Program-made: the position numbers and the translations under genes
The notes under the pieces: generated by a model
Told to the model about the DNA's origin: nothing
What the model saw: only the letters and a program-made list of their open reading frames with translations
The model's database searches: none
Assembly (NCBI RefSeq): GCF_001632365.1
Contig: NW_024468510.1
Span: forward strand, 126,310 to 190,309
Source of the DNA: Laetiporus sulphureus 93-53
Taxonomy: Eukaryota; Basidiomycota; Agaricomycetes; Polyporales; Laetiporaceae
Direction: 5' to 3'
DNA length: 64,000 bases
In this document: piece by piece, positions 1-12,922 of the stretch
Position numbering within the stretch: the first letter of the stretch is position 1
Layout: each line of letters starts with the position of its first letter

Positions 1-108
1 GAGCGAATGTTCGCGAAGCGAGCGACAGCTCAACGAAGGAGAGAAGAGAGAAGTGGCGTGCCACAATGTGCCTGATTTGGAAGAACGCGATCGGAACGGC
101 GCGTCGCG

Positions 109-114
109 ACGCGT
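109..114. promoter_or_regulatory. MCB-type element (ACGCGT) upstream of the DPB2 gene
   Basis: A perfect ACGCGT palindrome lies 53 bp before the first ATG of the polymerase epsilon subunit gene, next to a related GGCGCGTC at about 98-105. In yeasts MBF binds ACGCGT and drives G1/S transcription of DNA replication genes, including polymerase subunits. The position and the type of gene fit that role. That this fungus uses it so is inference. Confidence 0.5.
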
Positions 115-166
115 TGCACCTTCTCACACCACAATCTCCAGTCGCGGGCAAATACTTTTCATCGCC

Positions 167-2375
167 ATGGCAGACACGCGGCAGAGAATTGTCATAAAGG
201 TACGATGAACGTGCTCGATCCTTCGGATTAGATTGTTTAGCGCGACTTGGACAGGTATTTCGCAAGTATGGCCATTCCCTGGGACCCGAGGCGCTAGAGT
301 TTATCGAGGAAATTCTGGATCGACACGAAATTGCAGATGAGGACGTGGAGTTTTCTATCGAATGGATAGCGAAAGAGTACAACAAACAGGATGGTGCGCG
401 GCCAGTGTCTCAATGGTTCTAAGCTGACGTGGGGGGTAGACGCGCAAATGAAGGTGTCGTTGGATGTACTGCAAAGAGTCTATGACACATTCCAAGGCTC
501 AGGTAGTACCTCAGACTCGATGGTACAGGATCTAATAGACCCTGAGAGCCACCTGTTTGTCATCGACGCTTTTGACATGCCGTCATGGCACTGGTCGAAC
601 GAGAGGAGCACATTTGAGAGGTATGGACTCCGTCCTGCCACATGTCGCTGATATTGATAAATATTTCATCGAAGGGCTACTGTACCTCTCACGGTCTCTG
701 GTTCTGCGGACTCCAGAATAATGGCTATGCGTAACAGACTCAACATCATCAGACAGACTATTCTCAGGAACGACCATTTCTCTCCATCCACGCTGCCCTC
801 GAAAGATAGAGAAAGGCTGCTCACTGTGACTGCCAACAATACCGTATCATTTGATCTATTGACATGAGATTCTAGTTGAAATCAACCAAACAACTTCTTG
901 GTCGCGCTGGCGACCGTTTTTTGCTATTCGGGATGCTTGCGCGTAATAAAGAAGGGAAGCTATGTTTGGAGGACCAAGACGGCTCTGTTGAGCTGGAATT
1001 TTCACAATTAGTACGTGTCATATGCGACCGTGACCAAAACTCCTACTGACTGTCATCGAAGGATCAACCCAGTGAAGGATTGTTCACAGAAGGTTGCTTT
1101 GCACTCATTGAAGGGGACTACACAGAGGACGCTACGCTTCTTGTCATAGCCATTGGCCATCCTCCATGTGAGAGTCGAGATGCTGCACGGTAAGACATGG
1201 CGGCTTCCGAGATGAAAACGATCAAAAGCAACCTTGTTCGTTCTAGTTCAATCTTTGGACATGTTGATTTTCTCGGAAAAGGCGCGACAACGTTGCTGGA
1301 AGATGTAAGAATCTGCAGGTAATAAGGAAGCGCTTGCTGATCTCCATCATTCAGACGAATCTGGCTGCTCGTGTTCGCCTTGACCTACCAGACTTGCGAT
1401 TCTTTGTGCTGTCAGACGTGTGGCTCGACCATTCCGCCACACTCCTGGGGCTACGGAAGATGTTTGACAATTGCATGGAAAATAGCTTCATTCCGAAGGT
1501 TATGGTGCTGTGTGGCAATTTCAGCAGTCGCGGCATTCCTCAGGGTAACAGTTACGAGGTTAGGAAGTTCCAAGGTTGTCGTCTCCCTGTTTAGCCATTG
1601 GTAACTTCACTTAGTCAACCTGTTGGCAGATAACCTGGACTCATTAGCCGACTTAATTGCATCGTATCCTCTCATTACGCGGACGACACACTTCGTCTTC
1701 GTTCCGGGACCTCTCGACGTCGCCCTGAATTCTGTGCTCCCTCGAAGACCCTTGTTGTCCTCTTTCGTGTCTCGCCTGAAGTCTCGGGTGCCAAAGGTGC
1801 ACTTCAGCACAAATCCTTGTCGCATCAAGTTCTTTGAACAAGAGATTGTCATATTTCGAGAAAATCTTATGGCAAAAATGCTGCGCAATCTCGTAGGCAT
1901 CAAGCCCGACGTTCGGAATGATGATCTTAAACGATATGTAAGGCAGCTCGATGCGGATCTTGTTAAGGTTCTGCTAATATAGACCGACGCGAGCAGCTGG
2001 TTCAATCGATACTTGATCAGAGCCATCTTATACCCCTCACCACATCTATTCAACCCGTCCTGCCTGATTTTGACCATGCACTCCGCTTATACCCACTGCC
2101 TACGGCGGTGCGTCTGCTACCGAATGAAAACTCAAATACTCGCTGACTTTCTCGGTCATATAGGTCGTGCTAGCGGACAAATATGATCGCTACCAAATGA
2201 CATACGAAGGCTGTCATGTTTTCAATCCCGGCAGCTTCATTGGCAACTCCTTCGCCTTTTCGGCATATACTCCTTCGCGAAGAGAGTCGGAAGAATGGTG
2301 AGTCAATACATGCTGCTGCGAGACCAGTCTAACACGTGAGGTCGAAGTGTGCTCGACATGGACTCTGAGGACTAG
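167..2375 (+). CDS. DPB2: DNA polymerase epsilon subunit B (Dpb2/POLE2)
   Basis: Second, non-catalytic subunit of the leading-strand replicative polymerase epsilon; it also links the polymerase to the CMG helicase during origin firing. The start at 167 opens a short exon (11 codons) followed by a GT-AG intron to 254. Joined exons give the family order: an N-terminal helical region, the AFDMP...W linker (about 570-590), an OB-fold region ([18 protein letters not shown], about 925-975), then the inactive calcineurin-like phosphoesterase domain with FVLSDVWLD (about 1400), [10 protein letters not shown] (about 1500), FVFVPGPLD (about 1700), TNPCRI (about 1810), the LxPL motif and ADKYD...NPGSF near the C-terminus (about 2180-2240). 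As in all B subunits, the metal ligands of a true phosphatase are missing. I end it through a last intron (about 2297-2347) to a stop at 2373-2375; stopping in the preceding exon is possible. About 10 introns. Confidence 0.9.
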
Positions 2376-2992
2376 GCCAAAGGCTTGAGTGGCTGATGCA
2401 TCTCCCGTCGTCATTGTATGTCTGTAGAAGACCATTTCTTCACCAGCATGATTACTATGTATGCTTACGTGGTGACATCGATGAATGACCAGCACTGTCT
2501 TCGCCGAAGGGATGTGATGCATTCTGCTACTACGTCCGACCCCGTGGCTGAGCCAAAAGTTGTGTCGGCCTGGAAATAGGATCATGCCGACGCACGCTGA
2601 TGGGCATCAAAATAGAATCGCTAGCCTAGGCTCACTTATAGCAGATTTACGCGAAGATAATGTTCATTGTGATGGTAGAGGTCAAGAAGAACCATGCCGA
2701 CGCTCGATCATCTACATATTAGAATTGGGATGTGGCACTGCTCGGATTCGGCGCTTCAAAGTCGACCGTGTCCGTGGCATGCACGCAAAAGTCCGTCTCC
2801 GTCAACAGCCCTCTATTAACGCCCCATGCTCGAGGTCTATTCCGCTTAAGCCTAATATTCACACTACACGTTTCCTGTCTCCGTGCTGGCAAGTCTCGCC
2901 AGGCGTTCTGCCAGACAGCGTTCATCCGACTGCGGTCTATCGGCGTGAAAAGTACTTGACACCAGGCTCTACAGTCTCGTTTCGCGCGCTGC
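2376..2992. other. Intergenic region between DPB2 and the FMP27-like gene
   Basis: About 617 bp. It should hold the 3' UTR of the upstream gene and the promoter of the downstream one. Overlapping open frames on both strands here have no protein signature I recognise. No repeat or RNA gene seen. Confidence 0.4.
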
Positions 2993-5900
2993 TTGCATTT
3001 GAAAATGCTGCTGTCATTTTTGAGTGCTCTGCTCCTTGATGTGCCGGCGGGCAGTTCTGTCTGGGCGATAATCATAATATGGGCCGTCCGAATCGTGTCA
3101 CTGTCACTCCTGTTCAGGACTCTCGTCGGTCCTTCAATCGTCAGGATTGTCTCGAAACGGCTAAGAATACAAAGCATCAGTTTACGCTCTATCAAAGGCG
3201 TTTACTTCCGGACTGGGAGCGGAACATGGAGAGTCGAGCGGATAGGGCTCTCCTACCATCGTCGTTCTCCCGCCACGGCAAGCCGGTTCTCAGTAGTCGT
3301 GCAGGGATTGAAGCTGGAGCTCGCGCATGGAGAGAAGGAGACCTCGCTGGGGCCATCGTTGAGCCGTAAACGTATGGACTTGCCCCCTTCACGGTTGATC
3401 TCGATGATGCACCTTTCCGGAGCATTGATTTGGTCCACAATACATTCTGCTTACAACCTCTTGGACCCATACTTGCGGCCTGCTTTGCGCACGTTCCTCG
3501 TCGCTGCTCTAAGACTGGCCATCCGGGCGCTGCCTGCGCTAACCCATGTGGTCGACTTCGAGCTCGATTCAGCCGTCGTCACACTATCAGCATTGCCTGG
3601 TTTAGAATTGGCGGTAAAGCAAGCCAAACTCCACACCAAGGTCTCTCTCTTGTCATTGGCGAGCGAGGTCGTCCCAGCCGGTACGGCTCGCTTTGACCAC
3701 CGCCGACACAAACGTTTGAACAGCGTCGCTGACTGGAATGCAAGGCTTACGAACAGCCTGCGCCGCACATGGGACAGAGCGTGGGGTGCTACGCAGGTGA
3801 CCGCCTCAGTCTCGCTTCGTGTGAAGTGTATCACAGGTTCTGTGCCTCCCGACCTGCTCAAAGATCTACCTCCGGAACCTGCACGTGAGTTTAATATTCA
3901 TCTCGATCGACTGAACTATACTCATCTACACCAGTATTTAGGTCATTCATCAAAGTTCCTAAGACTCATTTCACTGCCTCCGTTCGGATCGATCCACACC
4001 GAGCCATCGAGCCTCATAGTGTCGAGTTATCTCTGGGAGTAGATTCTGTGCAGGTTCAAACGGATGTAGTGCAGCAGTTATTGAAGATACTCAAGTTGAG
4101 CAAAGCTGGACATGTCTCGTCAGATAGCAGCCGTGAAAGCCCCGTAGTGATCACTCCTGCTACTCCGCCGGCTTTCAACAAACGTCGGTCCACGTGGTCA
4201 TCCCCGATGTCCCCTGGCTCGCCGTTCATGGAGGCTTTGTCTTCCGTATGTGTATCTGTAACTTTTTCATTGCGATAAACTCCTGACTGTAACGTAGGCG
4301 TCCATGCGTCTTGGATGGGGGCGTAAGGAAGCTCAAATTCATAGAACTGGTTACCAAGCAACCAACGTACGCTTTCGTGTTTATCGCTTTGTGTTGTTAT
4401 TGACAGTAACACAGCTTCGTTTGTCCACGTTAAAATCCGTGGATGTCCGTATAGTTACGCTGACGTTGAGACATTGCCCTGCGCGCCTTGAAAAGGACGT
4501 GGCGCAGACATTCGAAGCAACCTTGCGGGACTTACATCTGAACGCGGGGCTGAGCCATCCGGATACCAATGCTGTGCATCGCGCGTGGCTTGGCTCAAAG
4601 AGTGTATCAAATGACGGATCGAGTGCAGATGTCTACCGCGCCGATATTTCCACAAGCCTATTCTCATTGGATCAATCAGGATACGGAGCGGTCATCGACC
4701 ATCTTCGAGTCATATCAGCGGGTCCGATCCAACTAAATACCCTCGTTTCGCAGTGGCCCTCACCTTGGCTGAGCTGCTCGTCTTTCTTGTGCGGCGATCC
4801 CAATTCTCAGCTGCTGGGGATACATGTGGACCTCGGTGATGTGCAGATTACTCAGCGCTTGGAGGTCTTCCATGCGCTGCTGGCAAGAGAGAAACCACAG
4901 CGGCAAGACGCGGATAAGCCGCCGCTACCTACTGTCATATCTTCAGTGCCGCGCATCGTATTTGGGTTCAAGGTAGGCCCTATCGTCGCCAGACTAATTT
5001 CGCCGACATCCTACAGCGACAAAGGGCCCTTCGCTTTGGAAGCACGAACAGATGGCATTGTAGCGTCCGCTCATTCACATTATCGTTCCTTACCAGACCG
5101 TCACATCGGATCTACAAACTACGATCATACCACCGTTCAAATGGATGTTGACTTCGCGTGCACTCTGCACAGCACATTTGTGGTCGTCTGCTATGGCTCC
5201 AACATGAACGGAAGACACTCGATCGAGCAATCTCCGGAATTTACGACCTATCCAGGAGACAGGATCCTATCCCTTGACGCAGTAGAGCTGTTCGGACACG
5301 GGAGTGCCATTGGCGAAATGGCAGATACGGCCGGATCCTCGATCACTCTAGATCTGTTGTCGTTTTTCACTGATGTGCAGTGTTCATCGGATGTGTTGTC
5401 CATCGAGTTATGGCAGCCAGACGTGATCAAAGCCATAGCCAGGGTTGTCAATCTCTCCGAGCGAGCGGTCAAGACATCTACCCCTTCAACTCCCCGCTAT
5501 GCCTTAGACCAACTCCCCTTCGGAGTATCTGCCGCAATCGCTATAGGGCGATTGATCGTCTTCGTCACCGCACCGGACTTGGCACCTAATGAGGATCTGG
5601 GAATATCTCGCGGAATAGCGCTACATACATGCGTTGCAGCAAGTTACTGTGCCGTTCACGGCAGGCATACTGAACGTATGAGCAACCTTCTGCCTCGAGG
5701 GCAGAAGCGGTTGCGGTTGTCATTGCCAACGGAGGCTATCCTCAAGGCCGTTTCTGGGACCACTGTACCTGCCGCCACTCCCAATAACCGCGTGCTCGTA
5801 GGACTATCTCTGCGACGGACCGTTGTCCGAGATACTGTCGCAACTCAGTTTGCTGCCGACGATAGCTACAGTGCAGAGGATGGAAGCGCTGATTCGCCTC

Positions 5901-8900
5901 CTAACGAATTCCTACGAATCAATGACGTAGAGATAGACGTGATTCTATGCGGCACGCGCCAGAGCACCTTTTATGTCCCCGGAATCAAGGACGACTTACT
6001 CGTTAATGTATCTGTCACTCAAATCCGAGGTTCCTTGCGACTTGTCCACCTCTACCATGCCCTTCTTGCTGCACGGACACTGAAATCCCTGTTCCCCTCT
6101 CATGTCAAGCCTTATAGGGAAGAGCCGCTGCCGTCTACATTGTCATTAAATGTGCAGTGCGATGTCAAGGACGTGCAGCTTCTGTGCGAGCTTCCTATGT
6201 CGTCCAATGTGTTCATCAGGATTTCGTACCTTCGCTGCCAAAACCGACCGGAGAACAGAGTTAACGTGAAATGGGATAACATCATCATGGCGGTCGCGGT
6301 GAAGACCACACGTGATGGCGTTCATGAGGAAGAGTGGGAAGAGCTCGCTCATCTATCTGATTGGCACATTACTGTTCCATTACTCGAGGACCCCTTGACC
6401 ATTCTCGTCGAGGGAGATTCTGGTCTCCTTCGTATTCCATTCGATTTCGTTCTGGCGGATCTCATTTTAAGCATCAACTTGACTATCAAGAGTGCGAAGC
6501 ATCTCGCCCGCATGGTCACGCTGGGGCGATTCGAGGAGCCTCCTGCTCCCGAACCTGAGGAGGCGAAGATTGCGCCGAACATATCGTGCAAAATCCGGTC
6601 TCTGATTGTGGAAGCAGCCGAGGAAGCGATGGAATCTAAGCTTGGGATTATATGGCGGACTGGCTTCGAGGCAGCACGCGTTAGACAGGAACGCGAGGAA
6701 GCTTTCCAAGCGAAGGTAGCCACAATCTCCAAAACAGACACTGCACAACCAACCTCGAAACCTCACGGTATCGACTCAGATTTCCACTTCACCTCGAAGC
6801 ATACAGTGTCTATCCGCGATGCTCGAGAGCGATTGTCCCAGGTTCACTCCGTTGCGTGGAGATCAGCTTTTTTGAAGGCAAGAGCATCGCAGATCGCTCG
6901 CGAGAGACGCTATTTCCATCAAACCGCAGGGGCACGCTTTCACGGCGACGCATCTGACAGCCTAGTAACCGTGAAGCCGCCGACAGCATACCCTCCTCTG
7001 TTCCGTCTAGTGCTTGATAGTTTGTCGTTGAATCTCTCTGCTCCTGCACCTCTCGTGGAAAGAGTGCCCCACTTCCTGCATGACGTTGGCAATGGCCTTC
7101 CCAAGGATACCCAGTTCTCGCTGCTGATTCCCCTCCATATCAATTTCACCCTCGCCTCCTTGCGTTTCACGTATCGAGAGTATCCTTTGCCGTTGTTGTG
7201 CGTCCCACGTTGTACCGCAGATGATTCAGCGGCGTTAGTCTTCGATAGCGATCTAGTCATAGCGGAGGAAATGGGGAGTGATGCCTCAGTCGAATGGTTC
7301 CCTTCCGAGATAGTCGAGGTGAACAGCGGTGTTCACGGAGCGTCTCCGTTGTTCATCCACGTACCGAAGACGATCATGCCGGTGAAGACATATGCCTTAC
7401 CGACATTGCGTGTACTCACGGACAACACGACCGACTTCGCGTGGGGAGTAAGTTACGGCCCTGCGACGCAAGATCTCATGCGTGTCATTGATACGTTATC
7501 GCATGCACCACGAGATCCCTCCCCACCTATTGGGTTTTGGGACAAGGTACACGACCAGGTTTCCATGATGAACATACTGATCTCACCTGCATCATATCAT
7601 TTCGCTAGTTACGTCTGGTCTTCCATTGGCGCATTGACGTATCTTTCCAACATGACGTGCATTTTCACATGAAAGGTACATGCTCGCTCCTCGAAACTTC
7701 ATTTCTCATTCATATTATTCCTTAGGCTCCCGTGACCCGCATGAGCTTGGTGGTACTGGAGCTGGATTCGCGCTGTGTTGGCAAGGAAATCCTCGCCTGC
7801 TTATCGGGCAGCCCAACGAGCAACAGGAGCTGGTGCAACTGGTCAGCAATTCGATGCTCATCATAATCCCTAAGTTAGTGCCTGTCCTTTCAAACGTACG
7901 CTTTTCAAACCTCTCATACTGCTTTTAGTGTCCAAGACACATGGGGCACTAATGTACATCTGCCATCCGCCTCAGCCGCTCCCTTCTTCACATACAGCTC
8001 TAGGCAATCTCGTGACTTCAAGGTCTGCGCGAAGCTAAGTTCAGGTGTACGCTTCGGTGTCGGATGCGTACTTGAACATTCCTGCGGCCCGGAATGCCCC
8101 AAGTGCTCTGGTAAACCCTTCGACCGCGACTGCCGATTTTTTGATTTCCGACCGCACTACTCTGTTAAGCCGGAGAATAAGCAGAGAAGACCGGAATACA
8201 AGGTGAATGCTTTTTGTAGATTTTACGCCAAAATCACTCTAATGGTGCCTAGGCCATTGACGACTCGTACAATGGGTTCCGGTCAGATTTTATTCACTTA
8301 TCTATCTCTTTGACGTCTGCGTTGTACCGTGACAAGGATCTTTCAACTCAGAAGGCCAGCAGTGTTCATCTGTCACCAGAACTGTTTGAGCATTTCTGGG
8401 CATGGTGGTCGCTGTTCGATGGCACGTTATCACTTCCTATTCGCCAAGGATCCTATTATTCCCATAAACGACCTCTGTCTCCCAAGCTCGGACAGCATCT
8501 GGCCACACTCAAATATCGCATTTCTATCGCCCAGTTATTCCTCAGCCATGTCTACGTAGACAATTCCAAGGATGCTTGGGCTGATGGTGTCACCCCATTC
8601 GTCGGCATCAAGGCCTTGATCGATCATTTCCAGGCTGATATGCATCAGAGAGACCAAGAGACCGCACATGTGACCGAGGGCAATACGCAATCAGCTCATC
8701 ACAAAGCATTCTATGCTGTAGAGGTGGTCATGAAAAGCTTAGATTTACGGTCGATGCTAGCTGTTTTCCCTGAGCCTCTCAAGCAACAAGTCCACACGGA
8801 ATCAGCACCGCTCATGAGCAACTACAGGACGCAAATCAAGACCGATCCTGTGCCTGCAGACTCTGTATGGATTGATTATGATGACTTTGATGACACTCGT

Positions 8901-11900
8901 TGGTCGCCTTCCACCTCACCGACCGTTCATCTACTGTCTGCTGCTTTTTGTCCACATTTCACATACTTCAAGCGTACACGGGAAACACTGTTGGATGTCT
9001 CGCCCACTCAACTAGTAAAGAGTAAATTTGGTACAGAGGACACGCATGTATGCTCTCTGGGCAAGGAGCTCTGTGAGTACTGTGCAATGTTGATATTAAG
9101 CGTGTTCCTTACTGTGGACTAGCTGTGACTCAGATCCAAATCGCTTTGGCAGGATTGCGCATCAAGAAACTACAGCGACGACTATCGCAATGCTTGGGAA
9201 GTACTGGCAGACATGATGGTGCTCGAGATGCAGATCCATCTCTTGACTCCCCGGGTAGCGTGAGTGAATGCTCCGGTGCTTCTGTTATTATGGTTATCGC
9301 TATACATAAACAGGTCGATGGAAACGCCAGTGATCTGCGCAAGAAGATCAAATTGCTTAACAACTACGTGTCCCATCTGCACAAGGAGGACTCCGCAGCG
9401 AACGCGTCAACGTCTCACGGTATCCGCAGTTATGACATGCCTACCGATGCCGTCTCTGCGGATGAATGGGCAGAGTTTGATAATGTGTATCAAGTGCATT
9501 CTCCGCAAGTCTTCCTGGATCATGTCGTCCGCGACGTACGTCAGTCATCTTGCGGTTCAGCAGCAGCTGAAACTTTTCGCATAGATTATGATGCAATATT
9601 ACTATTGCTCTCGGACCAAACGAAGTGTCGAGTATCATATGGCTGCACGGTAAGGACATACCCGCACAAATATGTGTCATTTCAGCTGATGCAGCGAAGT
9701 GCTGTGAAGTTTATTCGAGACCAGGCGAAGACAGCGCTTGCGGACTTGCTTCAAGAACCAGGACAGACTCGAGGACCGGTCTCCAGCGCTCAGGCTGCTG
9801 CTATCGCTGTTCGCAATTTCTTGGGCCGAGATGGCATGTCGGATACGATCGTGGATACAACCGAGGACTCCGTATGGGACAATGCTAAGCCCATTGATCC
9901 GCTTAACGGATGGACCGAGGGTGTTACGCTGCGGAGAAGTCACTTCTGTCTTTTGCTGAAGCCGCAGATAGTTCTTCGAAGGGAAGGCACCTCAGACCCG
10001 GATCCGGAGTCTGTTTGCGTGCTGACAGCTGTCCAGGGGAAGCTGAAGTCGTTTGCGATCTTGGATGAAGCCAATGTAGACGACCCCGTAATTGGCAAAA
10101 TCATGAACAGGCACGTATTAGCTTTTGAACAATCACGGTACTATAAACCTGAATACCTCTCAGGAATTTTGCGTCCATCACCGGTCTACAGACATTCTCC
10201 CCCTCTGTAACGAATCAATCTGGCAAGGGGTCTGTTCCCTTGGAAGTATTGATAGACTTGCGATGCGAGAACAGCGCGTTCGACCGTCTTGTGCCCCAGA
10301 CGGACGCTTCGTTCCAGTATGACAAGTTCAATCGGCTACGACTGCGTAACAAGATCACGACTATTGCTCGAACCAGCCAGGATTCTAATGATCAGCATGA
10401 TCATCTACAGGATCAAACGGTTAGTACGGATGACAACGTCAGAGGAACAAACTTGCGACTAAACACACTGTACAGGACCTTATCCGATTGCACATTCCAA
10501 GATTCACGGTGTCTGCAAATGATGGTCATTTCCAGGCAATTTCCAACATCGTCACCAAACTAGTCCTCTTCTCGGACGCGGCACTCAAGGAGCGCTCCGA
10601 TAAGCTAGAGAGATTGCTGTTTAAATATGACTTCACGAACATGGGGCTGGCAGCTGACGTTGTCCTGAACATGCAAGCACGCTTGAGACATGCATTGGAG
10701 ATCCGACGACAAGCGATGCAGACGCTCCAAGGTTCGGGAGACGAAGGACAGGTTGAGATTTACAAAGTCGATGCACACATCCTGATGCTCGCTGAAGAGC
10801 TCAACCTCATCTTCGACGCGATCCAACTGTCACAGGACAAGGCGAACGAACACCCTGAAAAGAAGTCGGCATTGCTCCTACATGCCTCGTCATCAGAGAT
10901 ATCCTGGCGAATGTTGGACCATCAAGACCAGCTCCTTGCGAAACTTGCTGTTCGCAACATACACTTCTATTGGCTCAGCCAGCAGGACAGTTCCACAGTC
11001 AACAATCTAGTCGTAGGAGACTTGCAGGCATACGATGGTTCGGCAAATGCACAATGGACGGAAATATTGTCCAAGAGTGATGAACCTGCCACGCATCCAC
11101 TAGTCAAGGTGGGTTCTCAGTATATGCGAGCCGTTGGATATCTCTGATGATTTGTTCTGCAGAAAAAGTTGTTCGTTGTTGCCGATTGGACAGTGCTACC
11201 TCCTGTTGGGGGCATCACCATCTACGAAAACTTTGAAATCACGTTCCATCCTATGCGACTTCAAATCGATACGCGTGTCGGCAAGAAGATTATGGAATAT
11301 ATCTGGCCCGCGCGTAAGCATAGGAGTAACTCGGAAGAGGTTCAAAGCTTCGAGCCACTTCTTGATTCTACGACGGAGGAAGGAGAGTCGAATATAGTCG
11401 TTGTTCCGGAAAGTCCAGATGACGTCCATCGCTCCTCGTGGGATGTCTCGCCTCGCAAATCCGTCGACTCAAACAGACTAGCTGCATCTCCAATGCGCAA
11501 GCTCGGTGCTTCCAGATCCGTAACTGATCTTAGGAATACGCGGTCGGAGACACTGAAGGCTCCTAGGCTGCATAGGACAAAGTCCACCGATGCGTTGGTT
11601 ACTGTCTCGACGCCATCGCGCTCTTTTACGAATCAAACCATAAAGAATGGAAGCGATTCCAGAGACAAGTCTGCATCTTCACGTAACAAACAGGAAGTTG
11701 ACGATGCAACCGAGATGAAGACACGTTCGTCTCAGAAAACATTCGTGCGGGTGCGGGTAAATAGGTAATCGTTTGTCTCGTCGGTCGACCGCGCATCCCC
11801 ATTAAATCCCGTTTGACAGTCTACATCTCCTGCTTAGCATCGCGAAAGAGGACTCGTTCCTCTGTCGTGATGCACGCATTCGCACACGAGATCTGGAGTA

Positions 11901-12601
11901 TCGCAATCAAACTTCGAGTGTACGTCGCTGCCATCATGTCGATTCCTTGTAGTCCGTGTACTCAGTCATTTAAAAGTTCGAAGAGCTAGTCGACCAGTTT
12001 ATTCCTTCAGGCCGGAACTGGCGTGGCTGGATCAAGATGGCCTTTCAGCAGCCCTTGGTGCCGGTTCTGCCTGTCGCGCGCGAGTTGATCTCAAAGACAA
12101 AGTGGATCCAGCCAAGAGTACATCATACACAAACAGCGGAGGATCATCAACGCTCGAGCACCCCAACGCTCCTTCTGCCATTCCAAGCACGCACCTCAAG
12201 CACGAATTCCGCGACGTCCTCCGACTCTACGGCGACTGGGAGTCGTTCGTCGACAATTGACCTGAGAAGGCATCGCGCGAAGTCGCCTTTCCCCTTGCAC
12301 AAGAACCCGACTCCGGTCATTTCGCCGGACTTTACCGCTGAACCAGAGCCACTTCCAGATGCGAACGCGGACAATTCCTCCATGCGCCGCATTGCTCGAC
12401 CTAGGGTTCTCAGTGTCTTCAGACGCCGCCATGGAAATCCTGCGAGATCGAGCATTGACTCCGACGCATCTGCCAACAGCGTGAGTATCTCAGCTCTTCA
12501 TGTCTTGACGCTAGCTAATACTTCACTGACTGTAGGCGAGGTCGTGGGCCTCAAGTCATCATTCGCGAACAGGTTCGAATGCCACAGATTCCTCGGCATG
12601 A
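2993..12601 (+). CDS. FMP27: FMP27/Hobbit-family bridge-like lipid transfer protein (BLTP2 type)
   Basis: Giant protein (about 2,900 aa) of the repeating beta-groove family that moves bulk phospholipid at ER-plasma membrane contacts. The N-terminus has a hydrophobic anchor (about residues 15-45) followed by the conserved GVYFR..TWRVERIGLSYHR region. Further on come the GFWDK hallmark (about 7530-7545), spliced straight to LRLVFHWRIDV, the SW region with WWSLFDGTLSLPIRQG (about 8400), the SADEWAEFDNVYQVHSP region (about 9460), and the C-terminal block with IYENFEITFHPMRLQID (about 11220), IMEYIWPAR, DARIRTRDLEYRNQT and FIPSGRNWRGWIKM (about 12000). A serine-rich, probably disordered insert lies at about 11350-11750. 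I place 17 introns; one (4365-4412) has no in-frame stop and one looks GC-AG. The last intron (12481-12535) leads to the stop at 12599-12601. An ATG at 3005 is an alternative start. Confidence 0.9.
10111..10163 (+). other. Candidate GC-AG intron in the FMP27-like gene
   Basis: To keep the frame between GKIMN and the conserved ASITGLQTFSPSV segment, the exon must end ...AACAG and resume with GAATTTTGCG. This gives a 53-nt intron that starts AG|GCACGT and ends CTCAG. The GT four bases into the intron (GTATTA) would put the next exon out of phase. GC-AG introns are a known minor class. Confidence 0.6.
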
Positions 12602-12922
12602 TTCGGCTACATGGCATGTGGCCTCGATGATATATCTACATGATTATTTGGCAATGTCATTGGTATATATCCGTAAATTATACTAGCAACTTTTAGACCG
12701 TATCCTAGCCTCAATAATATACATCTGTGTCCTCTGTCTATCGTAGAGCGCAGTGGCTGTGCCAACCAGCCAAGAGGATCGCACGTGGAGCGGCATGCTG
12801 TCCCCTTAGTGCGTGCGCAGTGAAGTCGGGTCATCATGGCAGGCCCCACTACACCATAACCTTTGGTTTTCACCCTTTCCTCCACCTGCAATTCTCCTGT
12901 GTTCGGTGCAGCCCCGCTTGCG
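12602..12922. other. Intergenic region between the FMP27-like and DUF2985-like genes
   Basis: About 320 bp holding a 3' UTR and a promoter. A short frame with an ATG at 12863 runs in phase into the next gene and would add 20 residues to its N-terminus. Nothing else seen. Confidence 0.4.

Noticed and set aside
2719..3195. 158-codon minus-strand open frame before the FMP27-like gene
   Set aside because: No signature, overlaps the first coding exon of a well supported gene on the other strand.
7500..7672. Reading frame that seems to continue the FMP27-like protein to a stop at 7672
   Set aside because: The frame runs through an intron (about 7546-7609). Splicing restores the conserved GFWDK-LRLVFHWRIDV join and passes the stop.
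12571..12582. GGTTCGAATGCC, like a tRNA B box
   Set aside because: It lies in the last coding exon of the FMP27-like gene, has no A box or acceptor stem at the right distance and cannot fold as a tRNA.
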